Shown here piece by piece: positions 47,501 to 59,477 of a stretch of 64,000 bases of DNA. This DNA is from Piper betle. Its lineage: Eukaryota > Streptophyta > Magnoliopsida > Piperales > Piperaceae. The notes below the pieces were generated by a model, which saw nothing but the letters and a program-made list of their open reading frames with translations, made no database searches and was not told the DNA's origin. Numbering within the stretch: the first letter of the stretch is position 1; the number at the start of each line of letters is the position of its first letter. The stretch is taken from the NCBI GenBank assembly GCA_033002965.1, contig JAURVB010001786.1, positions 107,779 through 171,778 on the forward strand. The letters are read 5' to 3'. The position numbers were made by a program, and so were the translations under genes.

Positions 47501-50500
47501 ACGCCTTGCTTCCGTCGTCTTGCTGTCAGCCCTCCCTCGTCGTGGTCAACCTTCATCCGACTTGAGGCGCCACTCAGGTACGAGAAAGTTGCCACCTTCG
47601 CTCGCCTCACCTGGAGTTTCTCCCTGTTCGATCGTCGGAAAACAAGTGTTGTCAGCACCTTGCCGGACCACCGTGACACACACCAACCTAATCCCCTCTT
47701 CGTGACGTCGGGACCACCATCTCTCTCCTCCCCTTGTTGTTCGGCTGGCGGCAATAGTGGGTTGCCACCGGCTGTGTGACATCACAGGATGGCAACCACC
47801 ATTCCTTGCCGGCCTTCTAATTTGCCTTGACATCACCGGATGTTTAAAATTTGTGTTATGATTATTATTATAATGGAATGGTTTATCAGCATATGAATGG
47901 TATATCGATATTATTAGCCCAAGATATCATCTCTTCTAATTTGCCTTGACATGATTGTATTTTTAGATTATTTCTATATTTTAATGTTATAATACTATTT
48001 ATATAATAAGTTGAAGTACAATTATATCTTAATTTTATATTTCATTTTTCAAATCCAAAAGTGAAATAGAGTTCTTTAATATCTACTTCTATTGGTTTAA
48101 TTTTGCATCACATATTCAAACGCAAGGTATGTTTAAAATGTTAATATCTACTTATGGCCTTGGTAGTTATTAGAATACACCCATGGACTTTTTTAATTGA
48201 AGATGATTAGTTTATAGTTTTTTTATTAAATCGAGTAAGAATACTAGAATATATTTATTCCTTTTACAAAATTTATTTATTTTTAATCTAACATCTTACA
48301 ATGGATGATATAATTTAATTTTTTTCCCAGGGATGAAAGCACGATAAAAACTATCTAAATATGGATGAACGCTATAAAATATAGACTTATGAAAGCTTTC
48401 TTTCAATTTTGGGTTTACAATTCCAAGCATTTTATTTTTTTTGAAACGTATACTGTTTGAATTGTGTCTTAAGTATTTTGTAAAAAAATTAAAACATAGG
48501 TTGAAACTTGAAAAAACTTTTATTATTGATATAGTTTATATAAATATGTTGACAGACTATTTTTGTTAATTTTTAATCTTTATAACTGTATATCTTTCTC
48601 CAAAAGGAGCTACTTTCGAGCTAATAATCGAGCTAGTTTTGAACTTCTAAACGAGAAGATTTCGAGCTCCCAAACGAGAAGATTTAGAGCTCCCAAAAGA
48701 GTTGGTTTCAAGCTCCCGAACGAGCTGGTTTCGAGCTCCTTAAAATTTAACAATTTAAGTGTATTCGAGCTCGAATCGAGGTCAAACAGTATCATAAATA
48801 TTCGAGTCAATTTCGAGCATATCAAAACTCGTTCGATGTCGAGTCGAGTTCGAGCACAAGGCGAACTCGGCTCGCTCGCTCGTTTAGCAGCCCTACTTGG
48901 CAGCACTGCAATGCATTGCTTGCTTTATCATCTAAATACAAATAATGCTCATACCTGGGGCATAACTTCAGCTTCAACCAAAGAAACAGAACTTGCTATG
49001 GCCCGAATACAAAACAAAGCAGCCTCTGCAGGTTGCCATTGGCAGTTGTCATCATTTCCAAAACTTGCTACAGCCTGCAATTTAGTAATCAAAGTTCATG
49101 TTCAGACCTGTTAACCGTGCAAATTCATAGTTATGTTTCGGAATACAAAACTAGCATAGATGACAAAAATTATATTCAACAATGCATAAGATGATCAAAT
49201 AATAAGCAATTATCAGCATGCAACAGTAAATAATTTTTCTAGTCTATGCCAGAACAAATGAAAGGTAATTATCAGTAAAAATGCTAAAAATAGAGCAAGC
49301 ATTTTTCACTCAACTTGCTCCATTAATTTCGTATATTCAACGCCACTCTTCCTCTCACTCTTGGAATAGTATTCTTGCCATTAGAAGTCGATTTCTATAG
49401 GGCTGTTTTTACCAGATTGGTAATAGAAGCTTCACCCGCAATTTGTTTGATCAACCCCTCACATCCAAATTCAGAAATTAAATAATCACAAATCTTGGTG
49501 GTCTTATCAGTGATACCCTGCCAGATCCAATTGTCAATGGATCTCGAGCTCTTTACATAGATACCTTGTCTATAGAAGAGGCCTTGACTTTTCAAACCCG
49601 TCACATTCCAACCTTCACAAACTCCTGTAACAATATTGGTTGGCTCTCCCCCTCTGGTTGCTTCTCCCTTAAAAGTTGCTGGAAATTTTTACACAATCAG
49701 GGTGATCGTGTCCCTCGGCATTCTCTTGTGTGGGTCACACATAGACCAAACAAAGCATGCTTTCGTTATATGGCCTGCTATGTCAAAATGAGTCTCAACC
49801 TTGGATATGCTTCAAGGAGAGGTTTCCACCATTCTAGTTGGTGTTCCCTATGCATGCAATCAACCTTGAGACCATCTCTTCTTTGAGTGACCTTACAACA
49901 AGCACATATGGAATATGATCCTCCAAAAATGCAGTATTCATCACAAGATCCTCCCTTTCAATAGGGAGAATGATTGGTTACTTACCTTTTACACTCAGAA
50001 CCAGTACTCTAGCATTTCTATGATATGAGTGTAACGATAGAATTGTTCAAGGCATTTCTTCACTTCTTCTACAATATCTTAAGTTCAATTAGCCTCTAAG
50101 GTCCTCAACTACAAGCAAAAAATTTTGGATATTTGTAGATTTCTAGAAAATTTGTTGATGCAAATTTTTTTCCGTTATGACCTCCTAAAGCTTTATCTGC
50201 TTGTCCTTCCCCCTTGTGGGTTCTCTAAATGAATTAAACTTCATAAAAATAAAAAAGGACACCTTTCGGGAAGCAACAAAACCATTAGTCTTTCCTTTTC
50301 ATTTAAAAAAACAATTTTCCTATGACAAGGGTGGTAAATAAACAACTATATATTTAGCATAGCATTCATACTACTTTTTTTTGCTTCAAACATTTCAATT
50401 TCTTGACATAAATTTAGTAGCATAAATCAAAGAGTATGTTAAAGACATAGCAAAATGGTACAAACAAAAAAGAATAAGCTGAGTTCAAGCAATCAAAGTT

Positions 50501-53500
50501 CCCGTGAACTTGGCTCATTTGAGAACCACAAGTTTGAAAGATTGAGATTTATCAGTTTTAATGACCTACTTTGCAACTATCCTTAAATATATTATAAAAT
50601 TGAGATAGAGACATCAAAAACAGCTAAAAAAAATTAAATGCAATAGTATAGTAAATTTTAAAATCTTTTGGCCCTCATTTCTTATACACTTGTCATAGCA
50701 TAAAGTGCTTTGTTACCAATTGGTTGAAATCCATCCAAACGAAGTTGCAAACAAAACAACTACATAATATTTTTCCTCACAGGAAACTTGAGGTCATTTA
50801 ACATAAAGCAGGCTATGTATATACCACTCAATTTCTTATTCCGAGAGAAATAAAATTACGTTTTTTCCTTCTCCACAACTAGTAATAGTGAACAATTACG
50901 CAGCTAACTCGTAAAAGGCATTTATCATATTCCATTTGCATGGGTAAAAGAACTCATCAAGACAACATGTTACAGGAAAGGAAGTAAATAACATTCTGTG
51001 CGTAAACAGTTTTGGGTCAATTTTTTATTCAATTTGGATATTTTTCTCCAAAAATAACCATTTCACGAAAAAATAGATTTCTGTACTTTCAAGATTAATG
51101 TCTCAAATAAGAAACTATAACCTGCATAAGTTTCAGATAAAGAATCTTGAGTGTTGAATCACCCCAAGAACAGCAGCAGCATCCAATAGAGCATCTCCTA
51201 CAACTGGATCAGATGGACAATAATCAGCTTTTCATGTACGTACTAGTTAAATCATAAATAAAATCATTGTGAAAGATGGTAAAACTACAAAGCTAATGCA
51301 ATGTAACAGTTGGTAAACAAACTTCATAGTAAATGTAATAATCAGAAATGATAGGCAAAAAAAATGAAATAAAATAAAAGGAAGACAGTCTGCTCATGGG
51401 AACCAAAACACCCAGTCTGCATCAGTCCAAGACTCCAAGCCAGTCAAATTCATTGACTTTATAACAAATTCCTACACAGACAAATTCAACCTTCTCTATT
51501 TCTTCCTAGCTTCACAAAAAGTTCATTCAGCCAAGGAAAATAATCTATATAGTGAACATCTTTCTTCCAGTGTCATTAGACTAAGTTGATTTTATTACTA
51601 TTGGGTAACTAGATTATCAATGCAGATCCTACTTAATTCAAAACTCAAGTATAGCAGCCACCTTCTATTCCGGTTATAAACCATACAAAAGATAACGATG
51701 AGAACAGCAATCTAGACTGAGACAGGTTACACAAAATCAAGAGAGGAAATCAAGCAGTAATTACCATGACGAGTTTGTTTAAAATCCTTAAGGTCTTCTT
51801 TTGACATATCCTTGTAAGTCGATGGATATTGAACCCTGGAGCTAACCTGAAATTATGATATTGGTTAGTTAAAAAATATATATAAATATGCATGCTATTA
51901 ACTCCAACATACAGAACACCTTTTACTTGTGAAACAAAAACAAAAACAAAAGCACATAAAATGCTAAGAATTTACCATGTAAATATCAGAAACATGCAAC
52001 CTTACCAAAGATACAAGTAACTCATACACAGGACGGAAAGTTTGTAGCCTCCTGATCCTCTCAGCTTCAACAGATGGATCTGATCCAGAAGAAAAATTGG
52101 ATTCCCTGCCATTTATGACCAATAATGATATCTATATTTCAACATGAAATATAATATTGAGTTCACATAAATATTTACCTTCCAGTCAAGATAACCTGAA
52201 GAACGTGCCAAAAGTTGAAAGTCATTGATGCAATGTCATATTCAGGATGGGATGCAACTTCAATAAGAGCTTGAACTATCATCATTGATTCATTCGAACC
52301 TGCATCATCATAAGAATTCACATGAAAGGAACACAGAAAAATGCTTTCTAAAATAAACTCGAAACCCTTGCAAGGGACTGACAGTTTGCCCATGCACAAT
52401 TAAATAAGTAAATATTGTGTCTATGACAAGATAACCCATATTATCTACAACAAGAAATTCAGAAGTCCCATTTTCCAATTAATGGTTTAGACCAAACAGG
52501 AACTTGAGCACGTAAATTTTCCGGGGTATATCTCCATAAGAAATTCATTTCTGTTCCATCTTGCATTTTCACTTCATATGTTAAATAAGTTACTTCACAA
52601 GTGACTCATGTGTTGCAACCGTCAACCGCCATTAAAGAACAGTCAGTATTAGGGAACACATACAGCAGGGAAATATTTTGTAATTGTTTCTCTTCGTCTT
52701 GTCAGCTAACCCCCAATAATTGTGGATAAAGTAGATGATAGTGCTAATTATATTAGTCCAAAATCATCAAACAGTGAAGTACCAGTTGCAATTAAATCCA
52801 CATACGCATCTCCCATATCAGCAAATAGCCGTGCCACAGCTTTGAGGTCTTCCTCATCCTTTAAGAGAACAAAACAAGAACCAGAACATTTAATTATTTG
52901 TTAAGCCATCCTGTTATCAGACTTGTACAATCACCAATATAAACAAAATAAGTTTTAAATGAATAAATAAATATTTAATTTCAACCTCCCATATGCCATG
53001 TTGTAAAAGAGCCAAAGAAAGATGTTGATGTAAGATAACTAGAGAGAAATAGACGAAAGGGGACAAACAATAGACGAAAGGGGAGAATTAATAGACAAAG
53101 TCTCAAGAATGATAAGAACAAGAATGACACCTTGTATTCTCAAGCAAAAATAACCAAAACTGATTATTGTTGATGTGATTCTCATATTTATAGACTATAC
53201 ACGGTATATCCTAAGTCTAAGTGTCTAACAAAACTTGAATTCCTAATAAGAATAAAATACAAAAATAACCCAATAATTCCCTAAAATTTGTAAAATTACA
53301 TAAAAGTTCCTAAAACATAATTAACTAGAAAAAAACAAAATACTATAGATGCTCTGCATCAGACGCATAGAAAAGTAATTTTCTCACCTTTGCAGAAATT
53401 TGGAGTTGCACTTTAAGATCCATAATACAAGGGACAAGCAGTTGCACTAATGGCATCTGTGAAGAAAGACCACCAGACCGTGCAGCTACCGTATAATGTA

Positions 53501-56500
53501 TCAGTTCAGAAACAACTGCAGCAACAGGTCACATCTAAAAAATATGCAGGAAGAGGGGAAGTGTGGCATCTCAGTTGTTGATGCTTGTGATTATAGAACA
53601 TAAAAATCAGAACCAATGCCACGTGCATCATGCTTATCATAGCAAAGAGCTCTCATGATCTCATCTCACAAACAACTAAAAGAACAAATGAATAAAAAGA
53701 ACATGAACGGGTTCCCCTGAAGCTATTGTTGCAATATTTTTATGTTTTATGTGTCCGCCTGAGGAATATTTAGTAGTGTTGCTTGTTCTTGGTGTATTTG
53801 AATCAATTACACCATACCTTACCTACTACCACTGTCCCTCTCATTACTATGCTAGTTAACTATCTTAACTTGCTTTTCAACAGCTATTATTATTAACAGG
53901 CAATAATAAGTTAATGCCAAAACTGCTATCCAATTACGGATTTTTTAAGGTTACTTAAAACGGCTAGAAATAGGATCTTATAGCAGGTTTATATTATATT
54001 ACAACTAATTGACATGCAAATCAAGTAAATATTTTGAGTGCGTTTCAATCAGATGTGCTCATTCTCGTTGTGCCTAAACGGTATCAGATAATACAGAAAA
54101 GATGACATGGTGATATACTCCAGATAAGTTCGCTTAGAAACACATAACACAATTTATTTCATTATCATTTTGATTCATGTTACTGACACATTACTGATTG
54201 GTTTTGTTACAAAATTCAAAAATAATATATATGATATTAACAACAGCAATAACAGAGGGTGGTTGCCCAATGAACAAGTTACAGCATCATATGGAAGACA
54301 TGTGAAACCCAATTGGACGTGAAGGTAACTTACATGAGGATTTTCAATCAAACTTGATAACAAATTGAAAAAAGAATTGTAAAAATTATTTTGAGTACCA
54401 TCCACAGCTGCTTCTGGTATCTGCTCAGATTTCAGATCAGAGAGAGCTGCCATTACTAAAGGATGTGAGGAAAGAGTCGTAGCAGATATCCTAAAAAGAA
54501 CATGACCATCTATTATATAACGAAAGAATATAGTTTTACTTCAATTAGTAGTTTTTATCAAATTATTCAATTGTCGATCTTCTCTGCATCAAAAATATTG
54601 ATGTGACATTTTAAGTGTTCAATTACTGATACCATAGCTGGAAATCCTTGAACTATCTTCGGGCAAATTGCAAACTGTCATAGATAATCATTGAAGAAAT
54701 GATGCACTTGACAGCTAAAGACAATACTAAGTATGATAACTAAGACCATAATCTAAGAGTGTACTGCTTTAAACATATTAAATTATACAACGTGTTATAG
54801 TAAAGAGACTGACACCTAAGCATTAGATGCTAAGGTTGCTAACATGACATTAGAAACTTAAGCATGTTTGCCAGCCAATTCAAACCCACAATGTGTTATA
54901 GTAAAGAGCCTGACACTTTTATAATATCATCATAAGCAGCAAGATTCAGGAAGAAAATGAGATATGGCATGATCTTGTCCACATTTCTCTCTCAGCAAGC
55001 CAGCAAGACTAAAGGACTCATAGAAACTAAGCTTGCCGCTATCAACAAGATACTTTTCGATTTTGCAACATCTTGTAAAAATCCAACAGTCAACCTGAAT
55101 AGAGAAGATAAGTTTGATCCCAACTTGGGATTCTGTTAGTACCGAATAATAAAGAGAGTTGGAGAGATATTATTCACTAATTACTGGACGGTGAAAGGGC
55201 AAGGCCAGAAAGGACTGGAAATAAGGAATGCAACGATGAAGAAGACGGACATGTAATAGAGGGATAGGAGGATGATCCAGTGAATAGGACATAATTCAAA
55301 CAAATTTCAACTCTCTTTTTACAAAGTATGACACTTGCGCAATATAAGCTTGTATATAAATGGTATAATAATCTTGATAGATTTCCCAAACATGAAGTGG
55401 TAGTGTAAAAAAATTCACTAATTTATAGAAAAAATATAACTATGGTTCAAAGATTAAATCCGTTTGTTTAATTAATGGCAACAAGAAAGATGATCCATGT
55501 AACATGGTTAAAATCAGATTTTTACTTATCTTGACCAAGTTCTATGAACTTGATTGCAATTTGAAATATTGTTTATTAGGCAGTTCATAAAATCTTCCAC
55601 TATCGTTACTTAATTTTTCTACATGGCATTAGACCAAGGTTAATAGGGATCGTACACTGACTGTATTTATAGCCTAAATCTCACTTATCAGATATTTATC
55701 AAAGATGTCTTGACTCAGACTCTGACTCTGAGCTGCTCTGATACAAAATGGGAAACTTAAAAGCATGCCACTTTTTGCTAGTGCCACCTCTTATAGAGCC
55801 AACATTACACCACCTCTCATTTTTGTTTCTTTCTTACCAAACTCTCAATGAGAGGAGCATATGCAATCACATGATATATCTCCAGATAACAATGCCTTGC
55901 ATCTATTCTTTTTATGGAAACCACCCGGTATTCTTTTTAGCATTATTTATGAAACGGATCTCTTCTAAAAATACTTTTCATGCCCTGATTTATTCTTGCT
56001 ACTATCAGTATTATTGTTCAACAAAATTGACATATAATTGGGTTCTTAAAAATTATTTAGCAAATACGAAATATTACCCATGACTAAGACGAAGCCATGA
56101 AGCAAAGGCCTCCAGTACCTGTCACAATATGCATTTGATCTCCATTAAACTTCGCTAGTGAAACAGAAAATAAAAAGTACATGGCACAGTTATTTCAGCT
56201 GCAAAAAATATCACCTGCTCCTTCAATTCAGAAAAAGTCAAACAAGAAGTCAGCAAATTAAGAGCATTCCCAGCTGAGTCCATGAGATCCTTCTCAAACT
56301 GGCGTCTTCTCTCTGGTCGAGCTGCTATGTGGTAGTTAAATACTTCCTGTACTTATTCAATATAAACAATCTCATGTAAGGTAGCATAGAATGCTCGGAT
56401 GTAAATTAGCATACGTGCACCAAGACATTCTAAAACATGACTCAAAAGGTTAACTTCGATATGAATGGCAGAAAGGCTCACATTCCTCACAATTGACTTT

Positions 56501-59477
56501 CAACAGGCTTAAAAAGAAGGCTCTCACAATACTAAATTTTTCAGCATACTTTCAGCTGCCTAAACAACAAACAGGAATATAACACACATCAAATTTTAAA
56601 AAAAATCATAAGTGGATGTACTTGTATTACCTGCGGCAAGACAGTGAGCAGCTCAAGGAAGCCCGGTGTCCATTCTGGATGAGAATTCATTTCCTCACTC
56701 AACCAGTTCAAAACACCTCCACCACCCCAATCTTCTTCTGAAACATGAACAGCTAGAGCAGCCAAGGCTATGCATATCTACAATAGATTACACACGATGA
56801 GGTTCAGTGCAAGCATGTCAAACTCAGATTAATTTAAAAAGAAGGAAAAAATTACCTGTGTTCTCACTTTGGCAGGCCCAGTAGAGAACTTTTTCAATAG
56901 TACCTTCATAGAAAAGAAATAAATAAAAAAGTTAAGCAAAGCACAGACAACTCATAACTTAATCAAGTGTAACAATTGACTGTAGACACCCATAATTATA
57001 AACAAACTAAAAACAACAATTTTCTGGCCAAAAGAAATCTCCCATCATCCACAGCATGAAAGGAAGTACGGCATTTATACTCTTTACTCACGGTGCAAAA
57101 ACTGATTGCTTTCTAGCAATTAACCTGTATCTCACATTAATGCCTACATAATTAAAATACGCAAGCATCCAACTGTTGGTTCAATGTTCAGTTTTCAGAG
57201 TGCTAGATATTTTCCACATGTTATATGGCCTACAGATAAACAACATCCATTTTTCAATTACACAAACTGGGGTCTGTTTTGTTTCATCAATTTATTATAC
57301 AATCAAACAAACTGTCATGTAACACATGCTATATACTGGAATAAAGTGTTAAGGACAATGACAATAAAGATGAACAATCACACACTTAGTTATATTTTAC
57401 ATCAGGTACTCTCTAGGTAGTCCCATGTACCATGTGTCAACATTCCATGTCATAAAGTAGGACAACATCAGCACCACACAAAGAAAGTAAATTTAGGAAA
57501 AATTGCAAACATCATTACCTCTAGATTTGCCTCCAAAATAAAAAATCATCCAAAGCATTACCACTTACATATAAAGAATCACGCAATGAGCAAAATGCTT
57601 CAGAAGGTAGCTCCTCAAAATCTCGTTGAACCTAAATTGAGAATCACAAAAAACAGTTCAACTAATATCACATGAAAAACAAAAAACACTAGTATATTAC
57701 TACAATAGTCCACTTATTGTTTGCAGAGAGAAAGGAAACAAATTTAGAATGACATCTTTACAATAATGAAACAGCTGGCTCAATTGATGCAATCTAGAAA
57801 TAGAACCAGCTTATGATAAATTTCTTGGGAAACTTCAAAATGGCTAAACTACAATGAAGCAATTACAGAGGATAAAACAAAATATATTATAGCACACAAC
57901 CAAAACAATGGCGCAGCCAGAAAATCTACAGTTAATCATCATATAAAACTTATGATAATGCTTGTCTGTAGGCAAAACCCAGAAGAGTTCTAAACAAAAT
58001 AATGATTACCTTGAAATTAACACAATTAAAATCCTAATTCAAGTCAAATACTTAATATACACTCATAAAATAAAAAGATTAAATGAATGACCAAAATGCC
58101 CTGCACCAACTGTCATGTGTATGCAAGAAGACACTATCCTTTTTCTATGGTAAAATTTTAAAATAAATAAATAAATAAATAACTATAATGACAAATTAAT
58201 TGACGTGTCTCTCGTTTCAGAATAATAGTGAATGCAAAAACCATTATGTCCACAGTCCAAATAAGATACCAGCTGAAGAACATGTACCTTACGTCAAAAG
58301 AACATGTACCTTACTTCTAAGTGTTTGTGAACAAAAGAGAAGAGTCTCGAAGTTGCTGTTGGTGTCGTGGAGTAAAATATCGGACACCTGTTAAAAGCTC
58401 AAAAAACGAAAAATAGAAATTTAGGCCTAAACCTGGACGAGCAAAACATCCATCCTCTTGCATGAGAAAGACAAATGCCAAATAAATATTACCTGAACAA
58501 CTTTGACCATTTAAAGTTAGTGGTAGTAATGTATTTATTATGAATATCTAGCCGAAAATAGTCAATAAATAATGTTTACCAAAAGTAACTTTAGATTTGC
58601 AATCACTAAGTGAAAATAAAATACCCAAGAAATGCTACTCATTTCAAATATAAAAAATATGTACAAACTGCCCAGGCATGTTAAGGATTCAACAAACATG
58701 AGAGAGCAATACAGGGATAATTGAAACTTATGACTTCCAAAAGATTAATATTCATGATCATTTATCCAACGCCGTGAAAAGGATAAAAAGGAAAAGATCG
58801 AAAAAAATAAAGTAAAATAACTTATGACTACCTCAGAAGTTTAAACAAAGATTCACCTTCAAAAATACTGAATTGGAACCTAATTAAAGCACAAAAGAAA
58901 ATGCTAGCCTAAGGGAAAAGAACTGAGATCATCAATTTCCCATTTTTCTGGCACCAATTGCTCTCTGTTCAATTCCATTTATTAGCAACTTTTTTTGTTC
59001 TTGCAACTTCCATTGCACGCATTGATGCAGAACAAATACAATCAAAACGAGAGTAGAGCAAGCTTCATCCAATCAAAATAACACCCCAATGTTCCACACA
59101 TTTCGAAACAACACCACACACTAAACCCTAGTAAAAAATCAGCATCTGGCCCATACCAAAGAACAAATTTCAAAAAAAACAACAACAGGAGCATACATTC
59201 AAAGCACAACAACACCTTCCCGAATCATACATTAGGAACAAAAGCAACATAAACAACAAATAACGGGCACACATCGCAGATCAATCGAATCAACAACAAC
59301 AACAACAACAGGAAAACCTAGGGCACGAGAGAAGAAGGCGACCTGCCAGGCGTCGATGGTGCGCTGAAACTCCTGGAGCCACCGGTCGGCATGGGTGCGG
59401 ACGGCGTCGTCGGGGTGGTGGTAGAGTGCATTGAGCGCCGCCTTCACCGAGTTCTGGAGATCGCCGCCGGACGCCAT
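41550..59477 (-). CDS. MOS14: MOS14 / transportin-SR (TNPO3-type importin-beta), 27 exons
   Basis: Nuclear import receptor of the importin-beta/exportin superfamily. Arabidopsis MOS14 carries SR splicing factors into the nucleus and is needed for splicing of immune-receptor genes. Exons, from the start: 59477-59343, 58387-58310, 57631-57569, 56903-56856, 56777-56631, 56346-56215, 56118-56078, 54490-54399, 53515-53388, 52858-52783, 52299-52179, 52105-52006, 51846-51765, 51197-51122, 49074-48955, 45304-45253, 45180-45031, 44759-44636, 44535-44454, 44352-44264, 44170-44096, 44019-43965, 43155-43036, 42955-42863, 42727-42582, 42178-42001, 41831-41550. All junctions are GT-AG and phases agree, giving 961 residues, near the family length. 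It starts MASGGDLQNSVKAALNALYH and ends with EELSDVCRRNRTVQ plus a short tail. Exon 14 needs one more G in the run at 51162-51165 to stay in frame. Confidence 0.93.
46142..48894. mobile_element. Mutator-like element C in MOS14 intron 15, with nested repeats
   Basis: The left end is TAGGGTTGTTAATTGAGCGA; the complement of the right end is TAGGGCTGCTAAACGAGCGA, the same termini as elements A and B. Flanking 9-mers ACTTAAGAG (46133-46141) and ACTTGGCAG (48895-48903) look like a worn target duplication. CGAGTCGAG-type subterminal repeats occur at both ends. The interior holds two tandem copies of an LTR-like block (see separate entry) and C-rich sequence with chance open frames. No transposase seen. 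The host intron (45,305-48,954) is enlarged to 3.65 kb by it. Confidence 0.7.
46770..47830 (+). repeat. Two tandem LTR-related blocks inside element C
   Basis: Copies from about 46,770 and about 47,098 both read through AGTATTTTGGGTAGGTTGGT, an ATTTTATTG stretch, and a GAGC-AAGTTT-(A)AAACTGCC-like end followed by C-rich sequence. They resemble 34,560-34,760 and the solo LTR around 35,930-36,110, so they are probably fragments of the same LTR family nested in the Mutator-like element. Confidence 0.5.
49560..50250 (+). mobile_element. LINE remnant (RT zinc-binding, 3' end) in MOS14 intron 14
   Basis: The plus strand encodes the C-terminal zinc-binding region seen after plant LINE reverse transcriptases: WLSPSGCFSLKSCWKFL, then HSLVWVTHRPNKACFRYMAC, then HSSWCSLCMQS, and after a frame break KHIWNMILQKCSIHH. 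The reverse-transcriptase core is absent (5' truncated). It is inserted antisense to MOS14, between exons 14 and 15, with no effect on the exons. Confidence 0.75.
53023..53361 (-). mobile_element. LTR-like fragment in MOS14 intron 9
   Basis: On the minus strand it begins TGATGCAGAGCATC and ends ACATCAACA (TG...CA), with a TATA-like TATAAATATGAG near the middle, about 340 bases long. I could not find a matching target duplication, so it may be a truncated or solo LTR. Confidence 0.5.
58155..58183. repeat. (AAAT)n microsatellite
   Basis: A short AAAT tandem run in MOS14 intron 2 region sequence upstream of exon 2's donor side. Confidence 0.7.

Noticed and set aside
47356..47836. Overlapping open frames in several phases
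   Set aside because: C-rich interior of the Mutator-like element; low-complexity, no family match.
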